From assembly GCF_036607905.1 (NCBI RefSeq), contig NZ_CP144555.1, positions 620,001 through 684,000 on the forward strand: a stretch of 64,000 nt of DNA. Direction: 5' to 3'. Below, in pieces: positions 46,184 through 54,154 of this stretch (position 1 is the stretch's first letter; every line of letters starts with the position of its first letter). Made by a program: the position numbers and the translations under genes. The notes beneath the pieces were generated by a model. It was given only the letters and a program-made list of their open reading frames with translations. It was not told where the DNA came from and made no database searches. This DNA is from Streptomyces sp. SCSIO 75703. GTDB lineage: Bacteria; Actinomycetota; Actinomycetes; Streptomycetales; Streptomycetaceae.

Positions 46184-47038
46184 ATGGCGGCGGACGGCAC
46201 GGCGGGGACGGGGACGAGCGGCGAGCCCGAATGCTCGGACAGTCTGCGGACGTTCGGGGCGGTGGTCCAGGCGTTACGCGAACACGCGGGGCTGAGCCGG
46301 GCGGAACTGGGCGAGCGGGTGCGCTACTCCCACCACACGGTGGCCTCCGTGGAGTTGGGCCGCCGCATGCCGGACCCGGCCTTCGTGGAGCGCGCGGAAC
46401 AGGCCCTCGGCAACACGGGCGCGCTCCGCCGGGCGGCGGGCTTCCTCGCCCGGCAGCCGGGACTGGCCGCGTGGTTCCGCCAGTGGGCCCGGCTGGAGGC
46501 GCATGCGATCAGCCTGTGCACGTACGAATGCCGGGTCGTGCCGGGCCTGTTGCAGACGGAGGCGTACGCGCGGGCGGTCTCGTTCAGCGTTCCGCCGCTT
46601 CCGGCGGAGGACGAGATGAACGCGCGGATCGCGGCACGGCTGGCCCGGCAGGAACTCCTGTCGACCGCCCGGAAACCACCGGCGGCGTTCAGCTTCGTCC
46701 TGGAACAGGCGGTACTGGAACGGCACACCGGCGGCGACGAGGTCACGCGGGACCTGCTGGACCACCTGCTCGGCCTGCTGGACCGCCACTGGAACGTGGA
46801 GGTCCAGGTGATGCCGCTCCGACAACCGGTCCACGCGGGGCTGGACGGGCCGTTGCAACTGCTGGAAACGCCGGAGAACCAGTGGTTCGCGTACTCGGAA
46901 GGGCAGAAGAACGGACGCCTCATCACTGACCGGAAGGAGATCAGCGTACTCCAGCAACGGTATGCGAAACTGCGTTCGCAGGCCCTCACCCCCGAGGACT
47001 CAAGGAGCCTGCTGGAGCGAATGCGAGGGGCGCTATGA
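46184..47038 (+). CDS. XRE-family regulator with DUF5753 domain (WhiJ/Scr1-like)
   Basis: A 284-residue DNA-binding protein. HTH at residues ~27-60 (LREHAGLSRAELGERVRYSH; VASVELGRRMPDP). The DUF5753 domain fills the rest, with the typical YECRVVPGLLQTEAYARAV, ILTD-like RLITDRKEISVLQQRYAKLR and LTPEDSRSLLERM. WhiJ-like proteins repress development genes, and their small DUF397 partner counteracts them. The ATG at 46184 follows GGGAGG at 8 nt. Coupled to the DUF397 gene by ATGA. Confidence 0.9.
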   Translation: MAADGTAGTGTSGEPECSDSLRTFGAVVQALREHAGLSRAELGERVRYSHHTVASVELGRRMPDPAFVERAEQALGNTGALRRAAGFLARQPGLAAWFRQWARLEAHAISLCTYECRVVPGLLQTEAYARAVSFSVPPLPAEDEMNARIAARLARQELLSTARKPPAAFSFVLEQAVLERHTGGDEVTRDLLDHLLGLLDRHWNVEVQVMPLRQPVHAGLDGPLQLLETPENQWFAYSEGQKNGRLITDRKEISVLQQRYAKLRSQALTPEDSRSLLERMRGAL

Positions 47039-47238
47039 GCATGTCCGAACTGGCTTGGTTCAAGAGCAGCTACAGCGGCTCCGAAGGCGACAGTTGCGTC
47101 GAGGTCGCCGTCTCTCAGGCGGACGCGGACACCGCACAGGCCGTCCACGTCCGCGACTCCAAGCACCGGCACGGCCCCCGGCTCACCCTCACCCCCACCG
47201 CCTGGCACGCCTTCCTCGGCCATGCCGTCCGTTCCTGA
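47035..47238 (+). CDS. DUF397 small protein
   Basis: A 67-residue DUF397 protein: LAWFKSSYSGSEGDSCVEVA at the N-terminus, VHVRDSKHRHGPRLTLTPTA in the middle and WHAFLGHAVR at the end. The family almost always follows an XRE-DUF5753 gene and is thought to antagonise it. The start overlaps the upstream stop (ATGA), giving fixed stoichiometry. Confidence 0.92.
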   Translation: MSMSELAWFKSSYSGSEGDSCVEVAVSQADADTAQAVHVRDSKHRHGPRLTLTPTAWHAFLGHAVRS

Positions 47239-47347
47239 AACCCGTTCCCGGCGCCAGAAGGGACGCAGAACTCTCGGGATGCGGCCACCGGCCGACCCTC
47301 GCACACCATCCGCGCCCGGGGGAACCGGATATCCCCGTCGTGCCGGG

Positions 47348-47390
47348 CGGCCGGGTGGGGTGCCTCCGCTCAAGGCACCCCACCCGGCCG
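47348..47390. terminator. 17-bp perfect hairpin between DUF397 and tetR genes
   Basis: A 17-bp arm at 47348-47364 (ending GTGGGGTGCC) pairs perfectly with 47374-47390 (starting GGCACCCCAC), loop of 9 nt. It lies between convergent genes and should terminate from both sides. Confidence 0.8.
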
Positions 47391-47467
47391 GTGCGCGCCG
47401 CCCCCGTCCCCACGGTGCGGCGCGGAAGGGCCACCGTCCGGTCATCCCGGGGACGGCGGCCCCGTTC

Positions 47468-48079
47468 TCAGGGAAGGCCGAGCGCCGGCAGGACGACGGC
47501 CTCCACGAAGCGGACCAGATAGTCCGCGTCGGCGTACTCCCCCTCGACGACGGGCCGCATCCGCAGTACGCCGAAGAGCTGCGCGGGCACGAACTCCAGC
47601 GCCGGATGCCCGGCCGGCACCTCGCCCCGCTCGACCCCGCGCCGCAGGATCTCCCGCAGCGCGGCGATCTCCGGTTCGACGAACGCCTCGCGCAGCGCGC
47701 CCTTCAGCTCCTGGTCCCGCGTGACGGCGTGGCCCAGTCCCTGGAGGAGGGTGTCCTCGGCGGACCACTCCCCCGCGACCCGGGCCGCCTGGCGCAGGTC
47801 GTCGGCGAGCGAACCGGTGTCGATGCCCGCGAACCGCACCGGCCGGTGTGAGCGCAGCGCCGCCGCGACGAAGCGGGGCTTGGTCTTCCACTGACGGTAG
47901 AGCGTGGACTTGCTGCACCGGGTGCTGGCGGCGATGCCCGCCATGGTGACGGCGTCGTACCCGCACCGGCGGATCTGTTCCAGTACGGCGTCGAAGAACT
48001 CCTGCTCGCGCTCGGGCGTGAGCTTGGTGCGCCGTGCGGTGCCGGCCGTCTCCGGTCGGTCCACGGCCTGCGGCGCCAT
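47468..48079 (-). CDS. TetR family transcriptional regulator, divergent from vanA
   Basis: A 203-residue TetR regulator. N-terminal HTH: FFDAVLEQIRRCGYDAVTMA, GIAASTRCSKSTLYRQW and KTKPRFVAAAL; the C-terminal ligand domain is helical (TetR_C type, with GVERGEVPAGHPALEFVPAQ). ATG 48079 follows AGGAG. It is separated from the vanillate demethylase operon by a region with two overlapping long palindromes, so it very likely represses that operon. The ligand (vanillate or similar) is inference. Vanillate repressors known elsewhere are of the GntR or PadR type, so a TetR here is notable. Confidence 0.88.
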   Translation of the reverse strand: MAPQAVDRPETAGTARRTKLTPEREQEFFDAVLEQIRRCGYDAVTMAGIAASTRCSKSTLYRQWKTKPRFVAAALRSHRPVRFAGIDTGSLADDLRQAARVAGEWSAEDTLLQGLGHAVTRDQELKGALREAFVEPEIAALREILRRGVERGEVPAGHPALEFVPAQLFGVLRMRPVVEGEYADADYLVRFVEAVVLPALGLP

Positions 48080-48140
48080 CCGCTGTGCTCCTCACGTCCT
48101 CGCCCGGCTCCGGCGCCCGCTTCCCGTCGGGTCCGCCCAT

Positions 48141-48174
48141 CGATACGCCAGTGTACCGGTACACGAGCGTATCG
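48141..48174. promoter_or_regulatory. 34-bp palindrome, candidate TetR operator 1
   Basis: CGATACGC at 48141-48148 mirrors GCGTATCG at 48167-48174, and between them lies the perfect 14-bp palindrome GTGTACCGGTACAC. In all 15 of 17 base pairs are symmetrical. It lies 62 bp before the TetR start. Confidence 0.75.
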
Positions 48175-48193
48175 GTACGAGGTCGTATCGATA
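48170..48193. promoter_or_regulatory. 24-bp palindrome, candidate TetR operator 2
   Basis: Overlaps the first palindrome. The left half TATCGGTACGAG mirrors the right half GTCGTATCGATA with 20 of 24 positions symmetrical, sharing the TATCG/TACGA words of operator 1. Two overlapping sites suggest two dimers bound side by side. Confidence 0.65.
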
Positions 48194-48354
48194 ACCGGCC
48201 GTGCTCGGGCGTCGCCCGCGCCCGCGCGACCGTCCTGTGTAGAGGCTCCCCGCCGCCCTGTCCACGCGCACTTCCGCCCGGCGGAAGGCGCGTTGCGGCG
48301 GTACGAGCCGCGTCACCAGCATGGCGCCACCACGAAGAGACGGGAGCCGTCACC

Positions 48355-49425
48355 ATGGCGCACATCACGGAATTCGCCCGCAACCACTGGTACGTCGCCG
48401 CGTACGCGGAAGAGGTGGGACGGGAACTGCTGGGGCGGACGATCCTCGGGGAGCCGCTGGTCCTCTACCGCTCCGAGGAGACCGGCTCCCCGGTCGTCCT
48501 GCACGACCGGTGCGTGCACCGCCGCTTCCCGCTCTCCGAGGCGCCCACCCGCCTCGACGGCGACCGCGTCGTCTGCGGCTACCACGGGTTCACGTACGAC
48601 ACGAGCGGCGCCTGTGTGTACGTGCCCGGCCAGAAACGGGTGCCGCGCACCGCGCGCCTCGCCTCCTACCCCGTCGTCGAGCGGGACTCGCTGGTGTGGG
48701 TCTGGATCGGCGACCCGGCCCTGGCCGACCCCGAGTCCGTCCCGCGCGCCCGGCACCTGGACTCCCCCGGCTGGGTCACCGTGCGCGGCATGGAGCCGAT
48801 CGACGCCGACTACGGGCTGCTCGTCGACAACCTGCTCGACCTCTCCCACGAGACGTACCTGCACGGCGGCTACATCGGCACCCCCGAGGTCGCCGAGACG
48901 CCGATCACCACCGAGGTCGACGAGGGCGCCGGCATCGTCCGGGTCAGCCGGCACATGGAGGACGCGGAGTGCCCGCCCTTCTACGCCAAGAGCACCGGCA
49001 TCGAGGGCCGCATCTCGCGCCGGCAGGACATCGAGTACCACGCCCCCTGCCTGTACCTGCTGCACAGCCGGGTCGCCCCGGTCGGCGTGCCGCCCGAGGC
49101 CGACGGCAGCGACCCGAACGGCTTCCACACCGAGATCACGTACGCCATCACGCCGTCCGCTCCCGGCAAGGTCTACGACTTCTGGGCGGTCTCCCGCGAC
49201 TGGGCGACCGAGGACGCGGAGGTCACCGAGTACCTGCGCGAGAACAACCACACGGTCGTCATGCAGGACGTGGACGCGCTCAACCTGCTCCAGCGCACCC
49301 TGCGCACCGAGCGCGCCGGCTACCAGGAGCTGAGCATCAACATCGACACCGGCGGCCTCGCCGCGCGCCGCATCCTGACCCGCCTGATCGAGGAGGGCGG
49401 CCGGACCGTGGAGGCGGCCCGGTGA
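48355..49425 (+). CDS. vanA: vanillate O-demethylase oxygenase subunit-like Rieske protein
   Basis: A 356-residue Rieske non-haem iron oxygenase. The Rieske [2Fe-2S] motif is C-V-H (HDRCVHRRFPLSEAP, near residue 52) and C-G-Y-H (CGYHGFTYD). The mononuclear iron site is DNLLDLSHETYLHG near residue 160. Length and motif spacing fit VanA, which removes the methoxy group of vanillate to give protocatechuate and formaldehyde. ATG 48355 follows GGGAG. It is coupled through overlapping GTGA junctions to the next two genes. The pca operon 7 kb away would use the product. The exact aromatic substrate remains to be shown. Confidence 0.88.
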   Translation: MAHITEFARNHWYVAAYAEEVGRELLGRTILGEPLVLYRSEETGSPVVLHDRCVHRRFPLSEAPTRLDGDRVVCGYHGFTYDTSGACVYVPGQKRVPRTARLASYPVVERDSLVWVWIGDPALADPESVPRARHLDSPGWVTVRGMEPIDADYGLLVDNLLDLSHETYLHGGYIGTPEVAETPITTEVDEGAGIVRVSRHMEDAECPPFYAKSTGIEGRISRRQDIEYHAPCLYLLHSRVAPVGVPPEADGSDPNGFHTEITYAITPSAPGKVYDFWAVSRDWATEDAEVTEYLRENNHTVVMQDVDALNLLQRTLRTERAGYQELSINIDTGGLAARRILTRLIEEGGRTVEAAR

Positions 49426-49604
49426 CCGCGTCGTCCCGCCCCGGCACCGGGGAGATCTACCGCGTCGACTGGCTCCCGGGCACCGACGTGCTGCACGGCA
49501 CCTGCCACTGCGGCGCCGAGCACAGCGCCGACGACCCGGTCGTGATGTGGGAGTGGATGCTCGGCCACCCCAGCGGGCACCACCCCCGAGGAGACGGCTC
49601 GTGA
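49422..49604 (+). CDS. small Cys/His-containing protein between vanA and vanB
   Basis: A 60-residue protein in its own frame, starting at a GTG that overlaps the vanA stop (GTGA) and ending at a TGA that overlaps the vanB GTG. The sequence contains VLHGTCHCGAEHSADDP and WEWMLGHPSGHH: two Cys in a C-H-C and several His, suggesting a metal or cluster contact. Exact overlaps on both sides are strong evidence that it is translated as part of the operon. I do not recognise a named family. It could be an assembly or electron-transfer accessory of the oxygenase (inference). Confidence 0.75.
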   Translation: MTASSRPGTGEIYRVDWLPGTDVLHGTCHCGAEHSADDPVVMWEWMLGHPSGHHPRGDGS

Positions 49605-50536
49605 GCCCGGACGAGACCGAGGTGGTCGTCACCGGCCGGGAGACCGCGGCCGACGGCGTGCTCGCCCTCACTCTGCGCCGGCCGCTGGACGAGCCGCTGC
49701 CCGCCTGGGAGCCGGGTGCCCACGTCGACCTGCTGCTCGGCCCGGACCTGGAGCGGCAGTACTCGCTCTGCGGCGACCCCGCCGACCGGACGAGCTGGCG
49801 GATCGCCGTGCTGCGCGAGCGGGCGGGGCGCGGCGGCTCGGAGTACGTGCACGAGCGGCTGCGCCCCGGCGACAAGGTCCGGGTCCGGGGGCCGCGCAAC
49901 CACTTCCGCCTGGAGCCCGCCCCCCGCTACCGCTTCGTCGCCGGCGGCATCGGCATCACCCCGCTCCTGCCGATGGTGGCCGCCGCGGAGGCGGCCGGCG
50001 CCGAGTGGAGTCTGCTCTACGGCGGGCGCGGCCGGGCCTCCATGGCCTTCACCGGGGAGCTGGAGCGGTGGGGCGGGCGGGTCACCGTGGTGCCGGAGGA
50101 CGAGTGCGGCCGGCTGGACCTCGCCCGCGTCCTGGACGACGTGCCGGAGGGCACCCTCGTCTACTGCTGCGGCCCGGGGCCGCTGCTGGACGCGGTCGAG
50201 GAGCGGTGCCCGGCCGGGCTGCTGCGCACCGAGCGGTTCCGGCCGAAGGAGGTGGAGACCGGCGCGGACACCGCGTTCGAGGTCGTCCTCGCCCGCAGCG
50301 GGCGCACCGTCACCGTCGCGCCCGGGGTGTCGGTGCTGGACGCGGTCCGGTCGGCGGGCACCGAGGTGCTGTACTCCTGTGCGGAGGGCACCTGCGGCAC
50401 CTGCGAGACCGACGTGGTCGAGGGCGAGATCGACCACCGCGACTCGGTCCTGAGCGAGGAGGAGCGGGCCGCCGGGGAGACGATGCTGATCTGCGTCTCC
50501 CGTTGCCGCGGCCCGCGGCTCGTCCTGGACCTGTGA
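49601..50536 (+). CDS. vanB: vanillate O-demethylase reductase subunit-like protein (PDR/VanB family)
   Basis: A 311-residue class IA oxygenase reductase. The flavin domain has RQYSLCGDP near residue 50, the NAD domain GGIGITPLLPMVAAAEA and VYCCGPGPLLDAVEE, and the C-terminal plant-type [2Fe-2S] ferredoxin CAEGTCGTCETDVVEG plus a later Cys. It passes electrons from NAD(P)H through FMN to the VanA Rieske centre. GTG at 49601 overlaps the stop of the 60-residue gene. Confidence 0.92.
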   Translation: MSPDETEVVVTGRETAADGVLALTLRRPLDEPLPAWEPGAHVDLLLGPDLERQYSLCGDPADRTSWRIAVLRERAGRGGSEYVHERLRPGDKVRVRGPRNHFRLEPAPRYRFVAGGIGITPLLPMVAAAEAAGAEWSLLYGGRGRASMAFTGELERWGGRVTVVPEDECGRLDLARVLDDVPEGTLVYCCGPGPLLDAVEERCPAGLLRTERFRPKEVETGADTAFEVVLARSGRTVTVAPGVSVLDAVRSAGTEVLYSCAEGTCGTCETDVVEGEIDHRDSVLSEEERAAGETMLICVSRCRGPRLVLDL

Positions 50537-50563
50537 CCCCCGGGGCCGGCGCCCGCGGCGGCG

Positions 50564-50588
50564 CCGTCCCGGTCCCGGACCGGGACGG
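50564..50588. terminator. hairpin after vanB
   Basis: CCGTCCCGGT at 50564-50573 pairs with ACCGGGACGG at 50579-50588, loop of 5 nt. It lies 27 bp after the vanB stop in the 220-bp gap between convergent genes. Confidence 0.7.
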
Positions 50589-50756
50589 GTCCGGCTCCAC
50601 CCCGGCGAGCCGGGCCGCCGGCCGGCCGAGGGCGAGGTCGCCGTCGGGGCCCGGGCCCGGGGGGAGCGGTCCGGCCCGGTGCTGTTCCGGCCGGAGTCGC
50701 CGCCGCCGTCGGTGAGGGCGCGGCCGGCCGGTACCGGGGCGCGCGGGTGGCCGGGG

Positions 50757-52499
50757 TCAGCCGAGGTCGGCGTGCGGGCGCACCTCGATCGCGGCGTCCG
50801 GGGCGTGGCCGTCGAGTTCGAGGACGACGACCTCGTTGGCGCCGGGGCGCAGCAGCGGCCAGGGCAGGTAGAGGGTGCGCTGCGGGCCGCGCTCCCAGTA
50901 GCGGCCCAGGCAGAAACCGTTGACCCAGACGTACCCCTTGGTCCAGCCGGGCAGGGCGAGGTGGCCGTCGCGGGGTACGGGGACGTCCAGGCGGGCGCGG
51001 TGGAATCCCGCGCCGGGGACGGGGCCCGCCCAGGGCAGGGCGGGCAGCGGGCGGTCGAGGGGCACGGGCAGGGCCGTCCAGCCGTGCAGGTACTGGTTGC
51101 CGTGCCGGACGGAGCCGAGCCCCTTGCGTTCGCCGAGGCCGGGGCCGTAGTTGGTGCGGCCCATCGACTCGACCAGGATCTCCAGGTCGGCGCCGCCCTC
51201 GGGCACGGCGGCCTCGGGACGTGCCCCGTCGTCGCGCCACAGGGTGGCGAGGTGTTCCCCGTCGAGGCGGACGTGGGCGCGGTCGCCGAGTCCGCCGAGG
51301 GTGAGCGGCAGCGGGCCGCGGGGTCCGGGGATCCGGACGCGGTAGCGCACCAGGCCGTGGCCGATGCCGAGTTCCTCGAAGGAGAGCGGCGTCGGCGACG
51401 CGACCTCCCGCGTGCCGAGCAGGGGCAGGGCGTCGGCCAGCGGCAGGGAGGCGTCCACCGGGAGCCGGGCGGGGTCCAGCGTCGGGCCCAGGGGCTCGGG
51501 CTCGGTGGGCTCCCCGTAGCGGGCGAGGATCTCGCGGAAGGCGTGGAACGTGGCGGTGGGCGCCCCGCGCTCGTCGATGGGGGCGGCGTAGTCGTAGGAG
51601 GTGACCGTGGGCTGGTAGGCGCCGTCGTGGCCCGCCCCGGCACGGTTGGCGCCGGCCCAGGTGCCGAAGTTGGTGCCGCCGTGCGCCATGTAGAGGTTGA
51701 CGGAGGCGCCGAGGGCGAGGGTGCGTTCCAGGACGGCGGCGGCCTCGGCCGGGTCGCGCACGGTGTGCTCCTCGCCCCAGTGGTCGAACCAGCCGCACCA
51801 GAACTCCATGCACATCGGCGGGTCCGCCGGCCGGTGGCGGCGCAGTGCGGCGAAGCCCTCGTCGGGGCGGGAGCCGAAGTTGACGGTGGCGAGCGTGCCG
51901 GGGAGGGTGCCGCCCTGGAGCATGGCGGCCTCGGGCCCGTCGGAGGTGAACAGCGGTACGTCGACGCCGCGGGCCCGCAGCCCCTCGGCGAGGTGGCGCA
52001 GGTGGCCGGTGTCGGTGCCGTAGGAGCCGTACTCGTTCTCGACCTGCATCATCAGGACGTTGCCGCCGCGGGTGACCTGGTGCCGGGCCAGGCGCGGGAT
52101 CAACTCGTCGTACCAGCGGTCGACGTGGGCGAGGTAGCGGGGGTCGGCGCAGCGCAGCGCGAGTTTCCGGTCGGTCAGCAGCCACCAGGGCAGCCCTCCG
52201 TTCTCCCACTCGGCGCAGATGTAGGGGCTGGGCCGCACCAAGGCGTGCAGTCCGGCGTCGGCCGCGGCCCGCAGGAAGGCGCCGACGTCGGCCGGGCCGG
52301 TGAAGTCGTACTCCCCCGGCCGCGGTTCGTGGAAGTTCCACGGGACGTACGTCTCCACGGTGTTGAGGCCCATCGCGCGCAGCATCCGCAGCCGCTGGGG
52401 CCACTGGGCGGGCAGCACGCGGAAGTAGTGCAGGGCGCCGGAGAGGATGCGCAGGGGGCGCCCGTCGAGCGTGAACCCTTCGGCGGACATGCGGAACAT
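50757..52499 (-). CDS. GH35 beta-galactosidase
   Basis: A 580-residue glycoside hydrolase family 35 enzyme releasing terminal beta-galactose. The (beta/alpha)8 domain starts LRILSGALHYFRVLPAQWP. The acid/base Glu lies in MMQVENEYGSYG near residue 150 and the nucleophile Glu in MCMEFWCGWFDHWG near residue 230. The C-terminal beta-sandwich jelly-roll domains follow (WTKGYVWVNGFCLGRYW near residue 530). There is no signal peptide, so it acts in the cytoplasm on imported galactosides. ATG 52499 has GGAGGG upstream; ATG 52490 is an alternative. Confidence 0.93.
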   Translation of the reverse strand: MFRMSAEGFTLDGRPLRILSGALHYFRVLPAQWPQRLRMLRAMGLNTVETYVPWNFHEPRPGEYDFTGPADVGAFLRAAADAGLHALVRPSPYICAEWENGGLPWWLLTDRKLALRCADPRYLAHVDRWYDELIPRLARHQVTRGGNVLMMQVENEYGSYGTDTGHLRHLAEGLRARGVDVPLFTSDGPEAAMLQGGTLPGTLATVNFGSRPDEGFAALRRHRPADPPMCMEFWCGWFDHWGEEHTVRDPAEAAAVLERTLALGASVNLYMAHGGTNFGTWAGANRAGAGHDGAYQPTVTSYDYAAPIDERGAPTATFHAFREILARYGEPTEPEPLGPTLDPARLPVDASLPLADALPLLGTREVASPTPLSFEELGIGHGLVRYRVRIPGPRGPLPLTLGGLGDRAHVRLDGEHLATLWRDDGARPEAAVPEGGADLEILVESMGRTNYGPGLGERKGLGSVRHGNQYLHGWTALPVPLDRPLPALPWAGPVPGAGFHRARLDVPVPRDGHLALPGWTKGYVWVNGFCLGRYWERGPQRTLYLPWPLLRPGANEVVVLELDGHAPDAAIEVRPHADLG

Positions 52500-52605
52500 A
52501 CGGGCCCTCCCGGTCGCTTCGGTTCGGTTCGGCCGCTTCCGTCGCCGCGGGAGGGCGGCGGCCGGCGCGGCTCGGGCCCCCTGCGGCGCGCGGGTGCCGG
52601 CCGGG

Positions 52606-53265
52606 TCAGTCGGAGGCGGCGACCACCCGCAGGTGGGAGCCGGCGCGCCGGGGCCGGCCGCGCCGGTGCGGGGCGCGGCGCGTCTCGCGCAGCACCAGGG
52701 TCAGCCGCGTGTAGCCGAGTGCGGCGAGCGAACCGGGCGTCTCGACCACGATGCGGCACTCGGTGGCGCCCCAGCGGGGGTCGGGGTGGCGCAGCGGCCG
52801 TACCGCCCCGTCGTGCTCGACGGCCTTGCGGCCGACGGCGCGGACCCAGTGCGGCAGGCCCTGCCGGTAGGCGGCCTCCATGATCGGGTCCTCGGCGATG
52901 TCGCGGCGGATGGCCTGGAGTCCGTGGTCGTGGCCGTGGCGCTCCACGGCCGCGGCGAAGTGGGCCAGCATCGGCAGGCACCAGCTCGACTCGTGCTCAC
53001 CGAGGACGGCGGACGCGTCGGGGTGGAACAGCACGTAACGCAGGAAGTTGTCCGCGGGCATGGCCGTGGGATGGGGGCCGGCGCCGCCGAAGAGCGACCG
53101 GAAGGCCCCGTTGACGAGGACCACGTCCCAGCGGTGGTCGACGACGAGTGACGGATGGGGGACGGCGTCCAGGAGGGCGGCGTAGTCCTGGAGGTACGCC
53201 TGGACTTCGGGATTCGCGGGTGCGGGCCGCGGTGCCGGCCGCTGCCCTCCTGCCTGAAATGCCAT
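52606..53265 (-). CDS. MmyB-like ligand-binding-domain protein without HTH
   Basis: A 219-residue protein matching the MmyB-type ligand-binding domain found at the C-terminus of XRE regulators: LLDAVPHPSLVVDHRWDVVLV, NFLRYVLFHPDASAVL, and EDPIMEAAYRQGLPHWV. The N-terminal HTH is missing; the protein begins with a short proline-rich tail. It may bind a fatty-acid-like ligand, as shown for some MmyB-like domains, without binding DNA itself. Divergent from an XRE gene 230 bp away that could supply the DNA-binding part (inference). Confidence 0.75.
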   Translation of the reverse strand: MAFQAGGQRPAPRPAPANPEVQAYLQDYAALLDAVPHPSLVVDHRWDVVLVNGAFRSLFGGAGPHPTAMPADNFLRYVLFHPDASAVLGEHESSWCLPMLAHFAAAVERHGHDHGLQAIRRDIAEDPIMEAAYRQGLPHWVRAVGRKAVEHDGAVRPLRHPDPRWGATECRIVVETPGSLAALGYTRLTLVLRETRRAPHRRGRPRRAGSHLRVVAASD

Positions 53266-53497
53266 CGGGAGGTCACCCCTCTTGCCTATGCGGCCTTCTC
53301 GCGGCGTCCCGATCCTGGTGCCCCGACGCGAGGCGTGTCAACTATCGTGGCATTTCATGCCGGTTGACGGCTGAAATTGGCCACAGTTGTGGCGAGACCT
53401 GGAGGTGGGTTCGAGCGGCAGGCTACTCTCCGGGAAGTTCACGGCTTCGCGTATGTGAGAATCCTGTGTGGCCTGGGAGAGACGTAGGAGATCGTCG

Positions 53498-54154
53498 GTG
53501 ACGGGTGGCTTCGAGGGTCCGGACGCCAAGCCGACGGCGGCACTGCCGGCCGTCCTCGCCCGGGTCACCGCACTCGCGGACCGGCTCGGCGTGGCACATG
53601 CCGAGGTCGTCGACCCCGGCCGGCTCTCCGTCGCCTCCGGTGTCCCCGAACCGGTGGTCAAGGCCCTCCTCGGCGGGCGCGCGGCGGGCGAACCCGACGT
53701 CCAGGCCCGCTTCGTGCAGCGGCTGGACCTGCTGCGGCGCACCCGGCTCAAGCCCAACGGCCGCAAGTACACCCAGCAGGAGATAGCCGACGGCGCCGGG
53801 ATGTCCCGGCAGCAGGCCGGCGCGCTCATCAACGGCGACCGGCGGCCCACCATGGAGCACTGCGACGCCATCCAGCGCTTCTTCCGGGTGCACGCGGGCT
53901 TCCTGACCGCCGAGGACCCCGAGGCACTGGTGCACGCCCTCCACCGGACCGAGCAGGAACTCCTCCAGCAACTCGCCGACCGGGAGCGGGCGGCCGACGC
54001 GCCGGCCCAGGACCCGCTGGAGCGGCTGCTCCAGGACCACGGAGTGCGCGGCATCGCCTGGCGGGCCGCCCAACTCCCCACCGACCAGCACCGCGACAAG
54101 GTCGCCGAGTGGCTGGACATGCTCCTGGAGAGCGTCAAACGGCCCGAGTCGTGA
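53498..54154 (+). CDS. XRE-like helix-turn-helix regulator
   Basis: A 218-residue protein with a central HTH (KYTQQEIADGAGMSRQQAGA; LINGDRRPTMEHCDAIQRFF, residues ~85-125). The helical N-terminal region resembles a second, degenerate HTH (RLSVASGVPEPVVKALLGGR), and the C-terminal tail is acidic and helical. GTG at 53498 is chosen because AGGAG lies 7 nt before it; a GTG at 53468 would add 10 basic residues. Its stop overlaps the start of a HExxH protein gene (GTGA), so the two form a pair. Confidence 0.82.
   Translation: MTGGFEGPDAKPTAALPAVLARVTALADRLGVAHAEVVDPGRLSVASGVPEPVVKALLGGRAAGEPDVQARFVQRLDLLRRTRLKPNGRKYTQQEIADGAGMSRQQAGALINGDRRPTMEHCDAIQRFFRVHAGFLTAEDPEALVHALHRTEQELLQQLADRERAADAPAQDPLERLLQDHGVRGIAWRAAQLPTDQHRDKVAEWLDMLLESVKRPES

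Noticed and set aside
53230..53360. Remnant duplication of the MmyB-like gene start
   Set aside because: Only a 10-bp inverted match (TGGCATTTCA) supports it; too short to separate from chance, though mentioned as a possible operator half.
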